From Mucilaginibacter flavus (GTDB taxonomy: Bacteria > Bacteroidota > Bacteroidia > Sphingobacteriales > Sphingobacteriaceae), in NCBI RefSeq assembly GCF_030409315.1, contig NZ_JAUFPS010000024.1, forward strand, positions 219,135-283,134: a stretch of DNA of 64,000 bases, written 5' to 3'. The position numbers and the translations under genes are program-made. The notes beneath the pieces are model-generated. The model made no database searches and was not told the origin of the DNA. It saw only the letters and a list, made by a program, of their open reading frames with translations. Below are positions 17,048-25,766 of the stretch, piece by piece (position 1 is the first letter of the stretch; each line of letters begins with the position of its first letter).

Positions 17048-17646
17048 TGCTTAAAGTAGGTTTAACAGGCAATATAGGCAGCGGCAAAACCACGGTAGCC
17101 AAAGTTTTTGAACTGCTGGGCATCCCCGTTTTTTATGCTGATGATGAAGCTAAAAAGGTAATGGTAACCGATGCGATATTGATAGCCGCCATTAAACAGG
17201 CCTTCGGTGTGGTATCCTACTTTGACGATGGCAGCCTTAACCGTAAACACATTTCGGCCATTGTTTTTAATAACCCTGCCGAATTGGAGAAACTAAACGC
17301 GCTGGTACATCCCGCGGTTTTCAGGGCCTTTGATAAGCTGGAAAGCGACGCTAAAGATGCGCCTTATATTATTCGTGAAGCGGCTATTTTGTTTGAAAGC
17401 GGATCTTACAAAACCTGTGATCGTACGCTGATAGTTACCGCACCTTTTGAAAAACGAATGGCCCGTGTAGTGGAGCGCGACAACATTGCCATAGCCGAAG
17501 TTGAAAAACGCGAAGCCCGCCAGATGCCCGAAGAGGAAAAGAAAAAACTGGCAGATGATATCATCATTAACGATGATGTGCAATTGGTGATACCGCAGGT
17601 GATAGCTTTACATGAGAAGTATTTATCACTCGCCAATACATTATAA
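17047..17646 (+). CDS. coaE: Dephospho-CoA kinase
   Basis: A 199-aa P-loop kinase that phosphorylates the 3'-OH of dephospho-CoA, the last step of coenzyme A synthesis. The P-loop is GLTGNIGSGKTT at residues 5-16, followed by FELLGIPVFYADDEAK, where the Asp pair sits in the substrate site; the lid carries RQMPEEEKKKLADDIIIND. Length is standard. It shares one base with the preceding ybbR-like gene. Confidence 0.96.
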   Translation: MLKVGLTGNIGSGKTTVAKVFELLGIPVFYADDEAKKVMVTDAILIAAIKQAFGVVSYFDDGSLNRKHISAIVFNNPAELEKLNALVHPAVFRAFDKLESDAKDAPYIIREAAILFESGSYKTCDRTLIVTAPFEKRMARVVERDNIAIAEVEKREARQMPEEEKKKLADDIIINDDVQLVIPQVIALHEKYLSLANTL

Positions 17647-17691
17647 AAAATTAGCTTTATGCTTTAAGCGTTCCGCTTTCGGCTCCCAAAT

Positions 17692-18630
17692 ATGATACTC
17701 GACGATTTTGTACTGATAGATGAAAAAGGACTTTACTGCAAGTACGGCGATTTTTACCTCGACCCTAAATTACCTGCCACACGCGCGGTAATTACCCATG
17801 CCCATGCCGACCACGCCATCAGCGGTAACAATGAGGTTTACTGTACCCGCGCTACGGCAAATGTGATGCAGTTACGTTATGAACGCTCGGCAGCCAAAGT
17901 GTTTAACATCATTACTTTTAATGAACCTTTTACTATTGGAGGGGTAAGCATCACGTTTATACCCGCCGGCCACATGCTTGGTTCGGCGCAAATTCTGATG
18001 GAGTATAATGGTTCCAGATACTTGTATACCGGCGATTACAAATTACAGCCCGATGCCACCTGCGAGCCTATTGAATGGGTTACTACCGATGTGCTGATCA
18101 CGGAAAGTACCTTTGCTGACCCAGCCGTTATTCACCCCGATCCTATTGAAGAGATCAAGAAGATCAACGCTATTAAAAGCAATATACTTTTGGGCGCTTA
18201 CGGATTAGGCAAAAGCCAACGGCTAATTAATTTGATTACCCAGCATGCCCCACAAAAAAAAATCCTGGTACACCATAAAATAATGCCCATCAACGCCATT
18301 TACGAGCGCATGGGCGTTATGATAGGCAAATACCAAATGTACGGCCGTAAACTAATGAAAGTGCAGGACGAGTTTGTATACATAGTGCCACCCTTTACGT
18401 TTGATAGTTACATCAGGGCTACAGGGGTTAAACGCTTATTTGCTTCAGGCTGGAAAAACCTGCAGGTTAATAACCAGGATACGCTTTTTATATCCGACCA
18501 CGTGGACTGGAACGATATATTAGAAACTATTGCCCGCACCCAACCCAAACAGGTTTGGACGCTTCACGGCGATGGCAGGCACCTTAAAAACCATTTTAAA
18601 GACCAGATACTGGTTAAAATACTCAACTAA
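17692..18630 (+). CDS. MBL-fold exonuclease-like protein (beta-CASP type)
   Basis: 312 aa. It carries the metallo-beta-lactamase motif THAHADH (H36, H38, D40, H41), the distal PAGHMLGSAQ and TGDYKL motifs, and the C-terminal FISDHVDWNDI typical of the exonuclease family related to mRNA 3'-processing nucleases. In many Bacteroidota a homologue precedes ATP-dependent DNA ligase genes (ligase-associated exonuclease); no ligase follows here. Expected activity is metal-dependent DNA or RNA hydrolysis in the cytoplasm. Its stop codon overlaps the ATG of the DUF5522 mini-gene by one base (TAATG). Confidence 0.82.
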   Translation: MILDDFVLIDEKGLYCKYGDFYLDPKLPATRAVITHAHADHAISGNNEVYCTRATANVMQLRYERSAAKVFNIITFNEPFTIGGVSITFIPAGHMLGSAQILMEYNGSRYLYTGDYKLQPDATCEPIEWVTTDVLITESTFADPAVIHPDPIEEIKKINAIKSNILLGAYGLGKSQRLINLITQHAPQKKILVHHKIMPINAIYERMGVMIGKYQMYGRKLMKVQDEFVYIVPPFTFDSYIRATGVKRLFASGWKNLQVNNQDTLFISDHVDWNDILETIARTQPKQVWTLHGDGRHLKNHFKDQILVKILN

Positions 18631-18803
18631 TGTTACAGGAAGGTGTTGACTATTATATAAACGAGGACGGCAACTTTGTTTTTACCAAACAATACCACCA
18701 AAAACGTGGCTATTGCTGTAAAAACAAATGCCTGCATTGCCCCTGGGATTATGGCAAACCCGAAAAAAGCAACAACCAACCGGAGAAGCAACCGGAGGAT
18801 TAA
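18630..18803 (+). CDS. DUF5522 mini-protein, 57 aa
   Basis: A short gene found by reading on from the exonuclease stop: ATG at 18630-18632 within TAATG, stop TAA at 18801-18803. The peptide starts MLQEGVDYYINEDGNFVFT and contains KRGYCCKNKCLHCPW, the DUF5522 signature of four closely spaced cysteines, likely a metal knot. The tail is hydrophilic (KPEKSNNQPEKQPED). Function is unknown; coupling to a nuclease suggests an accessory role in nucleic acid processing, which is inference. Confidence 0.82.
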   Translation: MLQEGVDYYINEDGNFVFTKQYHQKRGYCCKNKCLHCPWDYGKPEKSNNQPEKQPED

Positions 18804-18876
18804 CGAAATGCCGCTGTGCCGATAACAACAAATTAAAAATAATTAGAGATATTTGCACTTTAGTCATTAAACTATT

Positions 18877-19326
18877 ATGCGGATAGACGACGAAATACAA
18901 AGCACTAATTTTGAGGATAATTACCACAAAGTTGCTATCAACATTAACTATACATCGGGTTGGTTAGGTAATTATTTCCGTTGCCATTTTGATAAGCATA
19001 ACCTTACACAGCAGCAGTTTAATATTCTGCGTATTTTAAGAGGTCAGTATCCAAAACCGGCAACTATCAATTTGTTGAAGGAACGGATGATTGATAAAAT
19101 GTCGGACGCGAGCCGTATTGTTGACCGCCTGATTCAAAAAGAACTGGTTTCACGTTGTACCAATAACAAAGATCGCCGCGCAGTTGACATCCGAATCAGC
19201 GAACTTGGTCTGCAAACCCTTGCCAAAATGGACGAAGAGTTTAAAACCCGCGAAGTACTTAAAAACAACCTCAGCGAAGAAGAAGCCGGGCAATTAAGTG
19301 ATTTATTGGATAAGTTGAGGGGGTGA
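18877..19326 (+). CDS. MarR family transcriptional regulator
   Basis: 149 aa with a winged helix: QQQFNILRILRGQYPKPATINLLKERMIDKMSDASRIVDRLIQKELVSRCTNNKDRRAVDIRISELG, where DRRAVDI is the wing. N- and C-terminal helices would form the dimer. Ligand and targets unknown; MarR proteins commonly sense phenolics or oxidants. It is followed by the palindromic stretch 19333-19507 and has no obvious divergent partner. Confidence 0.92.
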   Translation: MRIDDEIQSTNFEDNYHKVAININYTSGWLGNYFRCHFDKHNLTQQQFNILRILRGQYPKPATINLLKERMIDKMSDASRIVDRLIQKELVSRCTNNKDRRAVDIRISELGLQTLAKMDEEFKTREVLKNNLSEEEAGQLSDLLDKLRG

Positions 19327-19332
19327 GTTTAT

Positions 19333-19507
19333 CAGATGTGCAGATTTCAAATGTGCAGATATGCAGATGAATTTCACTCAATGTGCAGATTTCAAATTTG
19401 CAGATATGCAGATGAAAAATAATGTAAGATTTGAAGATTTCTTGTCATCATATTCAAATTCTCAAATCAATATCATCTGCACATCTGAAATCTGCACATT
19501 TGCACAT
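19333..19507. repeat. Inverted and direct repeats of 'tgtgcagatttcaaat' units
   Basis: Two direct copies of a unit reading ATGTGCAGATTTCAAATnTG followed by CAGATATGCAGATGAA (about 19335-19371 and 19380-19415) are answered by inverted copies near 19480-19507 (ATCTGCACATCTGAAATCTG, then CACATTTGCACATCT). The block fills the gap between the MarR gene and the convergent GH-like gene and can fold into a long hairpin; it may act as a bidirectional terminator. Confidence 0.65.
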
Positions 19508-20581
19508 CTAAACTTTAGTTTCCTGCTTTAAAATATCCAGTATCCCCGGCGTAACGTGGCCGAAAAAGGAAACCCCGGCTGCGCCATTCTTCAGCGCGTA
19601 TTGTATACCGGTACGAATTTCCTCTTCATTCTTAAAATCAGAAATATAAAGGCCTGCGTACAGCGGGAATTTGCCATCTAAAAAGTGAACGCCTTCGGCT
19701 ACGGCATCGCCTATCCAGCGTACGCCTTCTTTGTAAAAACCGTGGTATATCATAGGGCAAACACCATCCAAATGAAAGTTTGTCCAATCCTGCCTCACAT
19801 TTCTACGGGCAACTTCGGGGGTTGGGAAAACAGCGGCTGTGATGGCTTTTTTATGCTTTTTGGCTACTTCAGAAATACTGTTAACCACGCGAATGATATT
19901 GCCGTACCTAAACAACCGCCATGAAAGACTGGCTTCGGGATATTGGATGGCTTTAATATCTTGATTGTATTGCTCTTTAAATTTGGCCTGACAAACCTCG
20001 CAATAGCAAAAATCATATTCGGGCAGTTCTTTGGTTTGTTCAATTTTGTAATGATCCCAAAGGTTTAAAGGCAATATTACATCGCAGTAACGCACATAAT
20101 CCAGGTGAATGCCATCTACATAATCCAACGTTAAAACCTTATCCACAATATCGGTAAGGTAATTTTGCACCTCGGGGCGCGATGGGCAAAGCCACCTGTA
20201 ATACGTTACATAGGGAGGCTTATCGGCGCAGGAATCGCCATTGCGGCTCTTGCTGTACCAATCCGGGTGTTCGGTGAGTAATTCGGCCCGGTTAAACGTC
20301 CATATCCAACGGTGAGCCTCAATACCATGCGCTTTGGCCGCACGGAAATGACGCTCGCTATCAGCCTCAAAAAATATTCCCGTTATACCTGCCGCCTTGT
20401 ATGCCGTGTAATTGGTTTCTAAATCCAGGTCAGTATCCTTCAAGTTAGGATTGATCCAGATCCAGTTTTTCATTACCTTCTTTTTGGCGGGTAATTTTAC
20501 CTCGGCAGCAATACCGGCTAAAGGTAATTGCGCGGCAACACCGGCCAATAAACCGGCTTTTAAAAATTGGCGTTTATTCAT
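19508..20581 (-). CDS. Secreted GH-like protein, putative glycoside hydrolase (TIM barrel, family 10-like/DUF4015-like)
   Basis: 357 aa. The N terminus MNKRQFLKAGLLAGVAAQLPLAG resembles a Tat-type signal, without the twin arginine (KR). The mature part opens NWIWINPNLKDTDLD and runs through TIM-barrel-type elements: GIFFEADSERH, HRWIWTFNRAE, YVDGIHLDYVRYCD (conserved HLDYVR) and DGVCPMIYHGF, the pattern of the putative glycosyl hydrolase family with DUF4015/GHL10 relatives. Substrate unknown; polysaccharide processing outside the cytoplasm is likely. Its start overlaps the end of the CBM9-like gene by eight bases, so the two are coupled. Confidence 0.68.
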   Translation of the reverse strand: MNKRQFLKAGLLAGVAAQLPLAGIAAEVKLPAKKKVMKNWIWINPNLKDTDLDLETNYTAYKAAGITGIFFEADSERHFRAAKAHGIEAHRWIWTFNRAELLTEHPDWYSKSRNGDSCADKPPYVTYYRWLCPSRPEVQNYLTDIVDKVLTLDYVDGIHLDYVRYCDVILPLNLWDHYKIEQTKELPEYDFCYCEVCQAKFKEQYNQDIKAIQYPEASLSWRLFRYGNIIRVVNSISEVAKKHKKAITAAVFPTPEVARRNVRQDWTNFHLDGVCPMIYHGFYKEGVRWIGDAVAEGVHFLDGKFPLYAGLYISDFKNEEEIRTGIQYALKNGAAGVSFFGHVTPGILDILKQETKV

Positions 20582-21701
20582 AGCGTAACGGTTTTAATTG
20601 TTCAATGAAACCCTCGTGGTTTATGGCGATCTCTGTATCGTCGGTATTTATAAAAGCGGCAAACTGGGTTTTGGTGGCTTCAATTCTTAGCGTGTTGCGC
20701 TTACCATCTATGTCGTATTTACTTTCAATACCGAGTTTACTCAGTTTCGAGGTATATTCATGATGCTCTTTGTACCAAAGCTTTTCGCGGTAATAAATAA
20801 GCCACAGGTATTTCTTCTGCTCTTCGGAATAAGGCATTTTAAACACCACATCGTCGGCTTCACGGGTGCTAAACAAAAGATATCCCCAATGCTCGGGACT
20901 ATGCATGGCAATTTCGCCCTGCGGCGACCACGACCAGTTATGCTCCGGTAGATCACGCCCTGCTGAATCCTTCAGCTTCACATTACGTCCATCAACTATT
21001 TTGGCATCATACTCCACCCTCGAAAAATTCAGCCTGTAAATGGTACCATCTTTAGGGATTTGAGGGTTAAAACCCATGGTAATAGCTTTAAAAGGGATAG
21101 CCATTTCAACCGTCCATCCCTCATCTCTATCCGCTGTATTATTCAGCGTCCCCTGGATCTTAACCGCCGAACGCAGTCCCTTAGCATCCCAGCCAATCAA
21201 TCCGCCACCACGGTTGCGATAGGGTTTGTTTAAAAATAAATCGAAAATGGTATTGTAGGCGTTTACCTCTATCTCGTAGTAATTATGCGTTGTTGAACCG
21301 GGTTCAATAAAAAGTTCAAAATCGTTGTCGTGGTAAACAATATCGTCGTGATTTTTTAGGGTGGCCCAAACCTGCGGCTCGCTCATGCGGGCGGCTACAT
21401 ATAGACAACTATCGTCCCAAAGCATTTTTACATTGGTTTTGTAAGTTGGCTTCGGCTTTAAATCACCCTCAATATCAACAAAATCATTTGTCCATTTGGC
21501 CTGCTGCCATACCGCATCATTAATATCGCCATCAATAACAGGCGCTTTGGCTATATGCCTTACTACATAGCTTTGCGGAACATTAAACAAGTTTTCGAGC
21601 CCGCCAAAAGGCGACTGCGCCATGGCTATGGCAGGAGTAAAAAATATGGCGACCATTAAGGCCGCCTTAGCTATATTTTGGAGTTTTGATAGCGCGGCCA
21701 T
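20574..21701 (-). CDS. Carbohydrate-binding family 9-like secreted protein
   Basis: 375 aa. Signal peptide (ALMVAIFFTPAIAMAQ), then a CBM9/DOMON-like beta sandwich opening with KAPVIDGDINDAVWQQAKW, the hallmark of CBM9-like proteins, followed by LWDDSCLYVAARMSEPQVWATL, DNDFELFIEPGSTTHNYYEIEVNAYN and DEGWTVEMAIPFKAI. The C-terminal third (KYLWLIYYREKLWYKEHHEYTSKL) is a helical extension found in Bacteroidota members. Presumably binds a sugar in the periplasm. It shares one base with the EVE gene upstream and eight with the GH-like gene downstream. Confidence 0.82.
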   Translation of the reverse strand: MAALSKLQNIAKAALMVAIFFTPAIAMAQSPFGGLENLFNVPQSYVVRHIAKAPVIDGDINDAVWQQAKWTNDFVDIEGDLKPKPTYKTNVKMLWDDSCLYVAARMSEPQVWATLKNHDDIVYHDNDFELFIEPGSTTHNYYEIEVNAYNTIFDLFLNKPYRNRGGGLIGWDAKGLRSAVKIQGTLNNTADRDEGWTVEMAIPFKAITMGFNPQIPKDGTIYRLNFSRVEYDAKIVDGRNVKLKDSAGRDLPEHNWSWSPQGEIAMHSPEHWGYLLFSTREADDVVFKMPYSEEQKKYLWLIYYREKLWYKEHHEYTSKLSKLGIESKYDIDGKRNTLRIEATKTQFAAFINTDDTEIAINHEGFIEQLKPLRYE

Positions 21702-22105
21702 TAACTGCCCAGCTCTAAAATGCGATCAAACTCTTCGCGTTTTAATGCCATTACCGATAAGCGGCCCTGTTTTACCAGGCCTACATCTTTCAATTGTTCG
21801 TCGGCTTTAATAGTTTCTAACGTTACCGGCTTTTTTAAAGTTTCTACCGGCGATAGATCAACCACAACCCAGTTAGGATCTTCGGTAGTTGGGTCCTGGT
21901 AAGATTCCTTTACCACTTTGGCAATGCCCACTACTTCTTTGCCCTCATTACTGTGATAAAAAAGCACCAGGTCGCCCTCCTGCATCAGTCTTAAATTGTT
22001 ACGGGCCTGGTAATTACGTACGCCATCCCAAAAGGTGCGACCATCCTTATTAAACTTTTCCCAGCTATATTTAAAGGGTTCACTTTTTACTAACCAATGC
22101 TGCAT
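21701..22105 (-). CDS. EVE domain protein
   Basis: 134 aa, single EVE domain (PUA-like fold): HWLVKSEPFKYSWEKF at the start, FWDGVRNYQARNNLRLMQEGDLVLFYHSN and GIAKVVKESYQDPT in the middle. EVE domains read modified bases in DNA or RNA. First gene of a tightly overlapped trio with two secreted carbohydrate proteins, an odd pairing. Cytoplasmic. Confidence 0.93.
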   Translation of the reverse strand: MQHWLVKSEPFKYSWEKFNKDGRTFWDGVRNYQARNNLRLMQEGDLVLFYHSNEGKEVVGIAKVVKESYQDPTTEDPNWVVVDLSPVETLKKPVTLETIKADEQLKDVGLVKQGRLSVMALKREEFDRILELGS

Positions 22106-22181
22106 CGTGCTAAAAATATGTATACCGTAAAGATGTTAAAAAGCTTTCATAAGTTAAGGGGACTTTTGTAAAAAATAGCCG

Positions 22182-22313
22182 CGGCCTCACCTAAAATAGC
22201 CTCACCTAAATCCTCTCCAAAGGAGAGGACTTTGATTTGCAAGTTGATTAAACGCTAACTCTATACACAAGCAAATCAGAACCCTCTCCTTTGGAGAGGG
22301 CAGGGTGAGGCCG
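22182..22313. repeat. Palindromic intergenic element with 'cctctcc...ggagagg' core
   Basis: The left arm (CGGCCTCACC, then ATCCTCTCCAAAGGAGAGGA and GATTTGC, 22182-22240) is answered by GCAAATC, ACCCTCTCCTTTGGAGAGGG and GGTGAGGCCG (22271-22313). Each half also contains its own CTCTCC/GGAGAG dyad. No coding potential. It lies between the divergent EVE and LytS-like genes. Confidence 0.7.
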
Positions 22314-22409
22314 ACGCTCTTCACCCCTCAAATTTTCAGCTTCACCCTAATTTTTAGCAGCATGATGTTATCTTTAGGTAGATTTACCTGATGAAAAACC
22401 GAGAGGCAA

Positions 22410-23411
22410 TTGTGGCTTTACAGTTCCTTGCTGATAGCGTTGCTGCTAAACAGTGCTAAACTACTGGCCTTGCGCGAAAACGGTATTGTAGCCCACTACT
22501 GGCACTTTAACGCCGCCGAACTCGGTTTTCAGTTCGCGGTACAGTTTGGCTTTTGTTACCTGTTATTTTACCTCAATTTAAAGGATGGTTGGCTGACCGA
22601 CTACCGCGACCGGAATAAATACCTCCCTTATTTCATTTACAATATTACCCTATCATTTTTTTGCATGGTAGTTTGCGGGGGCATCCAGAAACGTATTTTC
22701 GCTTTTAATGATGGGCAGCTTAAAGGCGCTTTTTGGGCCGGATATTTTACCCGTTTTTCTTTAACGGTAATATTGGTGGGCATTATCATCAAACTTATCC
22801 TGCTCATGCGGCAAACCAAAGAGCAGGCGCTCGAAAACGAACGGCTGAAAAATGCCTACACCACTGCCGAACTGGAGTTATTGAAAGAGCAGCTTAACCC
22901 CCATTTTTTGTTTAACTCCTTAAGCAGCTTATCGGGCGTGGTGCGGGAAAACCCTGCATTGGCTCAGCAATACATCAAACATTTATCCTCCGTTTTTAGA
23001 TATACTTTAGTAAAGCCATCAGCACATTTGGTTACCGTTGCAGAAGAACTGACCATGGTAAAATCATTTGCCCAGCTGTTGAAAATGCGCTTTGAGAACG
23101 CTTTTGATTTAAAAATTGAGGTTGACGAAAAGTACCTAAACTACAAAGTGCCGCACCTGTCTTTACAGCCCTTGTTAGAAAACGCGGCTAAGCATAACGC
23201 GGCTACGCTTAAGTCGCCATTAACGGTTACTGTTAATGTAATTTGGGATCAGTTGACGGTGAGCAATAACCTTAACCCGGTTGAAGCCGAAGGTACCGGT
23301 ACGGGATTGGCCAATTTAAGTCAGCGTTTTAAGATTTTACTTCACCGGGATATTGAGATTTTGAAAACGGCCGATCAATTTATTGTTAAACTGCCTTTGC
23401 TGCATGAATAA
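22410..23411 (+). CDS. LytS-type sensor histidine kinase
   Basis: 333 aa from a TTG start. Four or so N-terminal membrane helices (residues 1-140), a coiled-coil linker (LMRQTKEQALENERLKN) and the His_kinase domain: LKEQLNPHFLFNSLSSLSG with the phospho-acceptor His, then LSLQPLLENAAKHNAA (N box) and GTGTGLANLSQRF. The start is uncertain: the ATG at 22391 is one base out of frame (five A instead of four), so either translation begins at TTG or a frameshift hides a start reading MKTERQLWLYSS. Partner of the LytTR regulator, which overlaps its end by eight bases. Confidence 0.88.
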   Translation: MWLYSSLLIALLLNSAKLLALRENGIVAHYWHFNAAELGFQFAVQFGFCYLLFYLNLKDGWLTDYRDRNKYLPYFIYNITLSFFCMVVCGGIQKRIFAFNDGQLKGAFWAGYFTRFSLTVILVGIIIKLILLMRQTKEQALENERLKNAYTTAELELLKEQLNPHFLFNSLSSLSGVVRENPALAQQYIKHLSSVFRYTLVKPSAHLVTVAEELTMVKSFAQLLKMRFENAFDLKIEVDEKYLNYKVPHLSLQPLLENAAKHNAATLKSPLTVTVNVIWDQLTVSNNLNPVEAEGTGTGLANLSQRFKILLHRDIEILKTADQFIVKLPLLHE

Positions 23412-24183
23412 ACTACGGATTGTTATTGTGGAAGATGAACCGGTTACCGCCCGTAACCTTGCTCATGTTTTGCAAACTATTGATGAAAATATCAGCATTG
23501 AGGCCTCGCTCCCCGATGTAAATGACGCCACCGGCTGGTTTAATAACAATAAAAAAGGCTACGACCTGGTTTTTATGGACATACGTCTGGCCGATGGTTT
23601 ATCCTTTGATATTTTTAAACAGGCTGAAATCCTGAAACCGGTAATATTTGTAACCGCATATAACGATTACGCCATACAAGCTTTCAAAAACAACGGCATC
23701 GACTATATTCTGAAACCTTTCGACGAGGCCGAAATTGAACAAGCCCTTAACAAGTTTAAAAGATGGATGGCTCAATCGCCCCAAAACGAAAACGCGCAAC
23801 CCTTTGCCCAGTTATTGGAGCAGATGAAGGTGCTGGCCAAACCTTATAAAAAATCGTTCCTGGTACATTTCAGGGACAAACTGATCCCGGTAGAAACCGC
23901 CAAGATAGCCTGGTTTTATACCGCTCATGAAATTGTATACGTCCGAACCGCAGATGGGCATCAATACAACATTGAGTTTACCATGGAGCAATTGGAACAA
24001 CAATTAGACCCCAGCCTTTTCTTTAGAGCTAACCGCCAGTTTCTAATAAATCGTGGGGCTATTGCCGAGGTAGATTTTTACTTTAACGGGCGCCTATCCC
24101 TAAAAATGAAACCGGAACCGCCGGAGAAGATTTTGATAAGTAAGGCAAGGGTGCCGGAGTTTAAGAAGTGGATGGATAGTTAG
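23404..24183 (+). CDS. LytTR family response regulator
   Basis: 259 aa from ATG 23404, which lies in ATGAATAA and so overlaps the kinase stop. Receiver domain (1-120): VEDEP acidic pocket, phospho-acceptor Asp in LVFMDIRLADG, VTAYNDYAIQAFKNNGIDYILKPF at the end. LytTR DNA-binding domain (about 155-255): FLVHFRDKLIPVETAKIAWFYTAHEIVYVRTADGHQY and FFRANRQFLINRGAI. Pairs with the LytS-like kinase. An upstream TTG at 23383 is in frame but is not needed. Confidence 0.94.
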   Translation: MNKLRIVIVEDEPVTARNLAHVLQTIDENISIEASLPDVNDATGWFNNNKKGYDLVFMDIRLADGLSFDIFKQAEILKPVIFVTAYNDYAIQAFKNNGIDYILKPFDEAEIEQALNKFKRWMAQSPQNENAQPFAQLLEQMKVLAKPYKKSFLVHFRDKLIPVETAKIAWFYTAHEIVYVRTADGHQYNIEFTMEQLEQQLDPSLFFRANRQFLINRGAIAEVDFYFNGRLSLKMKPEPPEKILISKARVPEFKKWMDS

Positions 24184-24861
24184 TTGGGATTTTCGATTTC
24201 GGATGTTCGATTTCGGATTTGAAATTTAAAACCGAAACAGCGGCGGCCTTGTGCGATTCCTTCCTTGGGGAAGGAGGGTAAGGGTTTCTGCGTCATGGTT
24301 TCCAATGCATTGGCCAAGCGGGCTTATTACTCATGACTTTCACCATCCTTACAAGTACATTTAGTAGAAACGAATAACATCGGCCCGCTCATTCGCCGCG
24401 GGAAGGGGCTTGTTACTTTTTTCTTGATAAAAAAGTAACAAAGACCGAGCACAGCGAGATAATGAACACCAATAAAAATAAATTACTGGTGAATAAATCA
24501 AGTCAGCAGAAATGCTTCTTTGCGCTCAAGGCCTTTGCCCTGCAAAACGGACAGAACCTGGGCTGGATTATTTTGCCCTAACCCTCATTCCCCCACGCAT
24601 GCAAAAACTCCTATGCCCTGCCACTGCACTACCCACCATCGTTCTGCCCGTTTTCGCCCGAAGCTGTTCTGCTGACACTTTTCGGAACACGAGGCGCTTT
24701 CGTTTCGCAACCTATGGTAGGTATTTTCACCATAACCCAAAATACTAAGACACAATAGGAACCAATCACTTCACCCCCTACTTTTTCAGCTTCACCTTGT
24801 TTAGCCAAACTTAGGTAGCATTTTCTGGTCAATTTTATATTGTCAATAAAACATAAAGAAA
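24184..24861. other. Long intergenic stretch with repeat fragments
   Basis: 678 bases without a credible gene. 24258-24291 holds GATTCCTTCCTTGGGGAAGG, an inverted match to 57468-57491. At 24411-24442 TTGTTACTTTTTT pairs with AAAAAAGTAACAA across a short loop, followed by text (ACAAAGACCGAGCACAGCGAG) that looks like part of an intergenic repeat. An open frame at 24512-24748 has no domain, and its composition (many Pro, Cys and Arg) suggests chance. Confidence 0.5.
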
Positions 24862-25707
24862 ATGAAACATCAAGTTGGCCCCTACCGCATATACATTTTA
24901 TTATTCCTGGCTGTAATGGTTACAGCCGAGATTATCTGGAGCTGGAGAAAGGATAAAGGCGCATATAATGTTAAAGAAACCTTATCAAACCTTTCGGTGT
25001 TTGCAGGCTTCCAGTTATCTAAATATATTTTTGCCGGGTATCAATTAGCCGTGCTGGGTATTTTTGCAAACCTTACGCCCATTCATTTGCCACGCAACGC
25101 CTGGGTTTTCGTGCTTACCTTTTTTACCACCGATTTTATTTACTACTGGTTTCATCGCATATCACACATCTGGAAGCCGCTTTGGGCTTTCCATTTGGTG
25201 CACCACTCGGCTATGCATATGAACCTTACTGCCGCCTATCGCTTAAACTGGTTTTCTGCGCTGATTAGTCCGCTGTTTTTTATACCCGCAGCGTTGCTGG
25301 GCTTGCCTTCCGACTTTATCATCATCTCCTACGTACTTAACCTGGCCTATCAATTTTTTTTACATACCGAAGCTGTGGGCACTTTAGGTATAATTGAAAA
25401 CTTGATGGATACGCCTTCATCGCACCGGGTACATCATGGCAGCAATCCTATTTACATTGATAAAAACTTTGGCGGGGTGCTTATCATCTGGGATAAATTA
25501 TTTGGCACTTATCAGCCCGAAACTGAAAAAGTACAATACGGACTAACCACCGGCTTTGTAAGCTATAATCCTTTTATGCTGATGGCTCAGGGCTTCATCG
25601 AGTTATTTAAGGGTAAACCATTAAAACAAACCAAAAAAGAAGCATCGACAGTAAAAATTAAAGACGTGACTTTAAAGACCGGTGAATATAACCAACTGGC
25701 TTCCTGA
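24862..25707 (+). CDS. Sterol desaturase / fatty acid hydroxylase family membrane protein
   Basis: 281 aa with four to five membrane helices and the three His-rich boxes of the family: FHRISH (about 97-102), HLVHHSAMHMN (about 112-122) and HRVHHGSNP (about 188-196), which hold a di-iron centre. Such enzymes hydroxylate or desaturate lipids, sphingolipids or carotenoids with O2. The substrate cannot be read off; in Bacteroidota sphingolipid or ornithine-lipid hydroxylation is possible. Single gene, 60 bases upstream of a lipoprotein gene. Confidence 0.9.
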   Translation: MKHQVGPYRIYILLFLAVMVTAEIIWSWRKDKGAYNVKETLSNLSVFAGFQLSKYIFAGYQLAVLGIFANLTPIHLPRNAWVFVLTFFTTDFIYYWFHRISHIWKPLWAFHLVHHSAMHMNLTAAYRLNWFSALISPLFFIPAALLGLPSDFIIISYVLNLAYQFFLHTEAVGTLGIIENLMDTPSSHRVHHGSNPIYIDKNFGGVLIIWDKLFGTYQPETEKVQYGLTTGFVSYNPFMLMAQGFIELFKGKPLKQTKKEASTVKIKDVTLKTGEYNQLAS

Positions 25708-25766
25708 TCAATCAAACGCAAAATCAAACAGAACACAAATAATCTAAAAACGTAAAAGCTAATATT

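Noticed and set aside
17692..18630. Ligase-associated DNA repair cluster
   Set aside because: The exonuclease fits the family, but no DNA ligase, helicase or PdeM gene follows.
24512..24748. 78-codon open frame with many Pro, Arg and Cys
   Set aside because: No family, no Shine-Dalgarno site, lies in repeat-fragment intergenic DNA.
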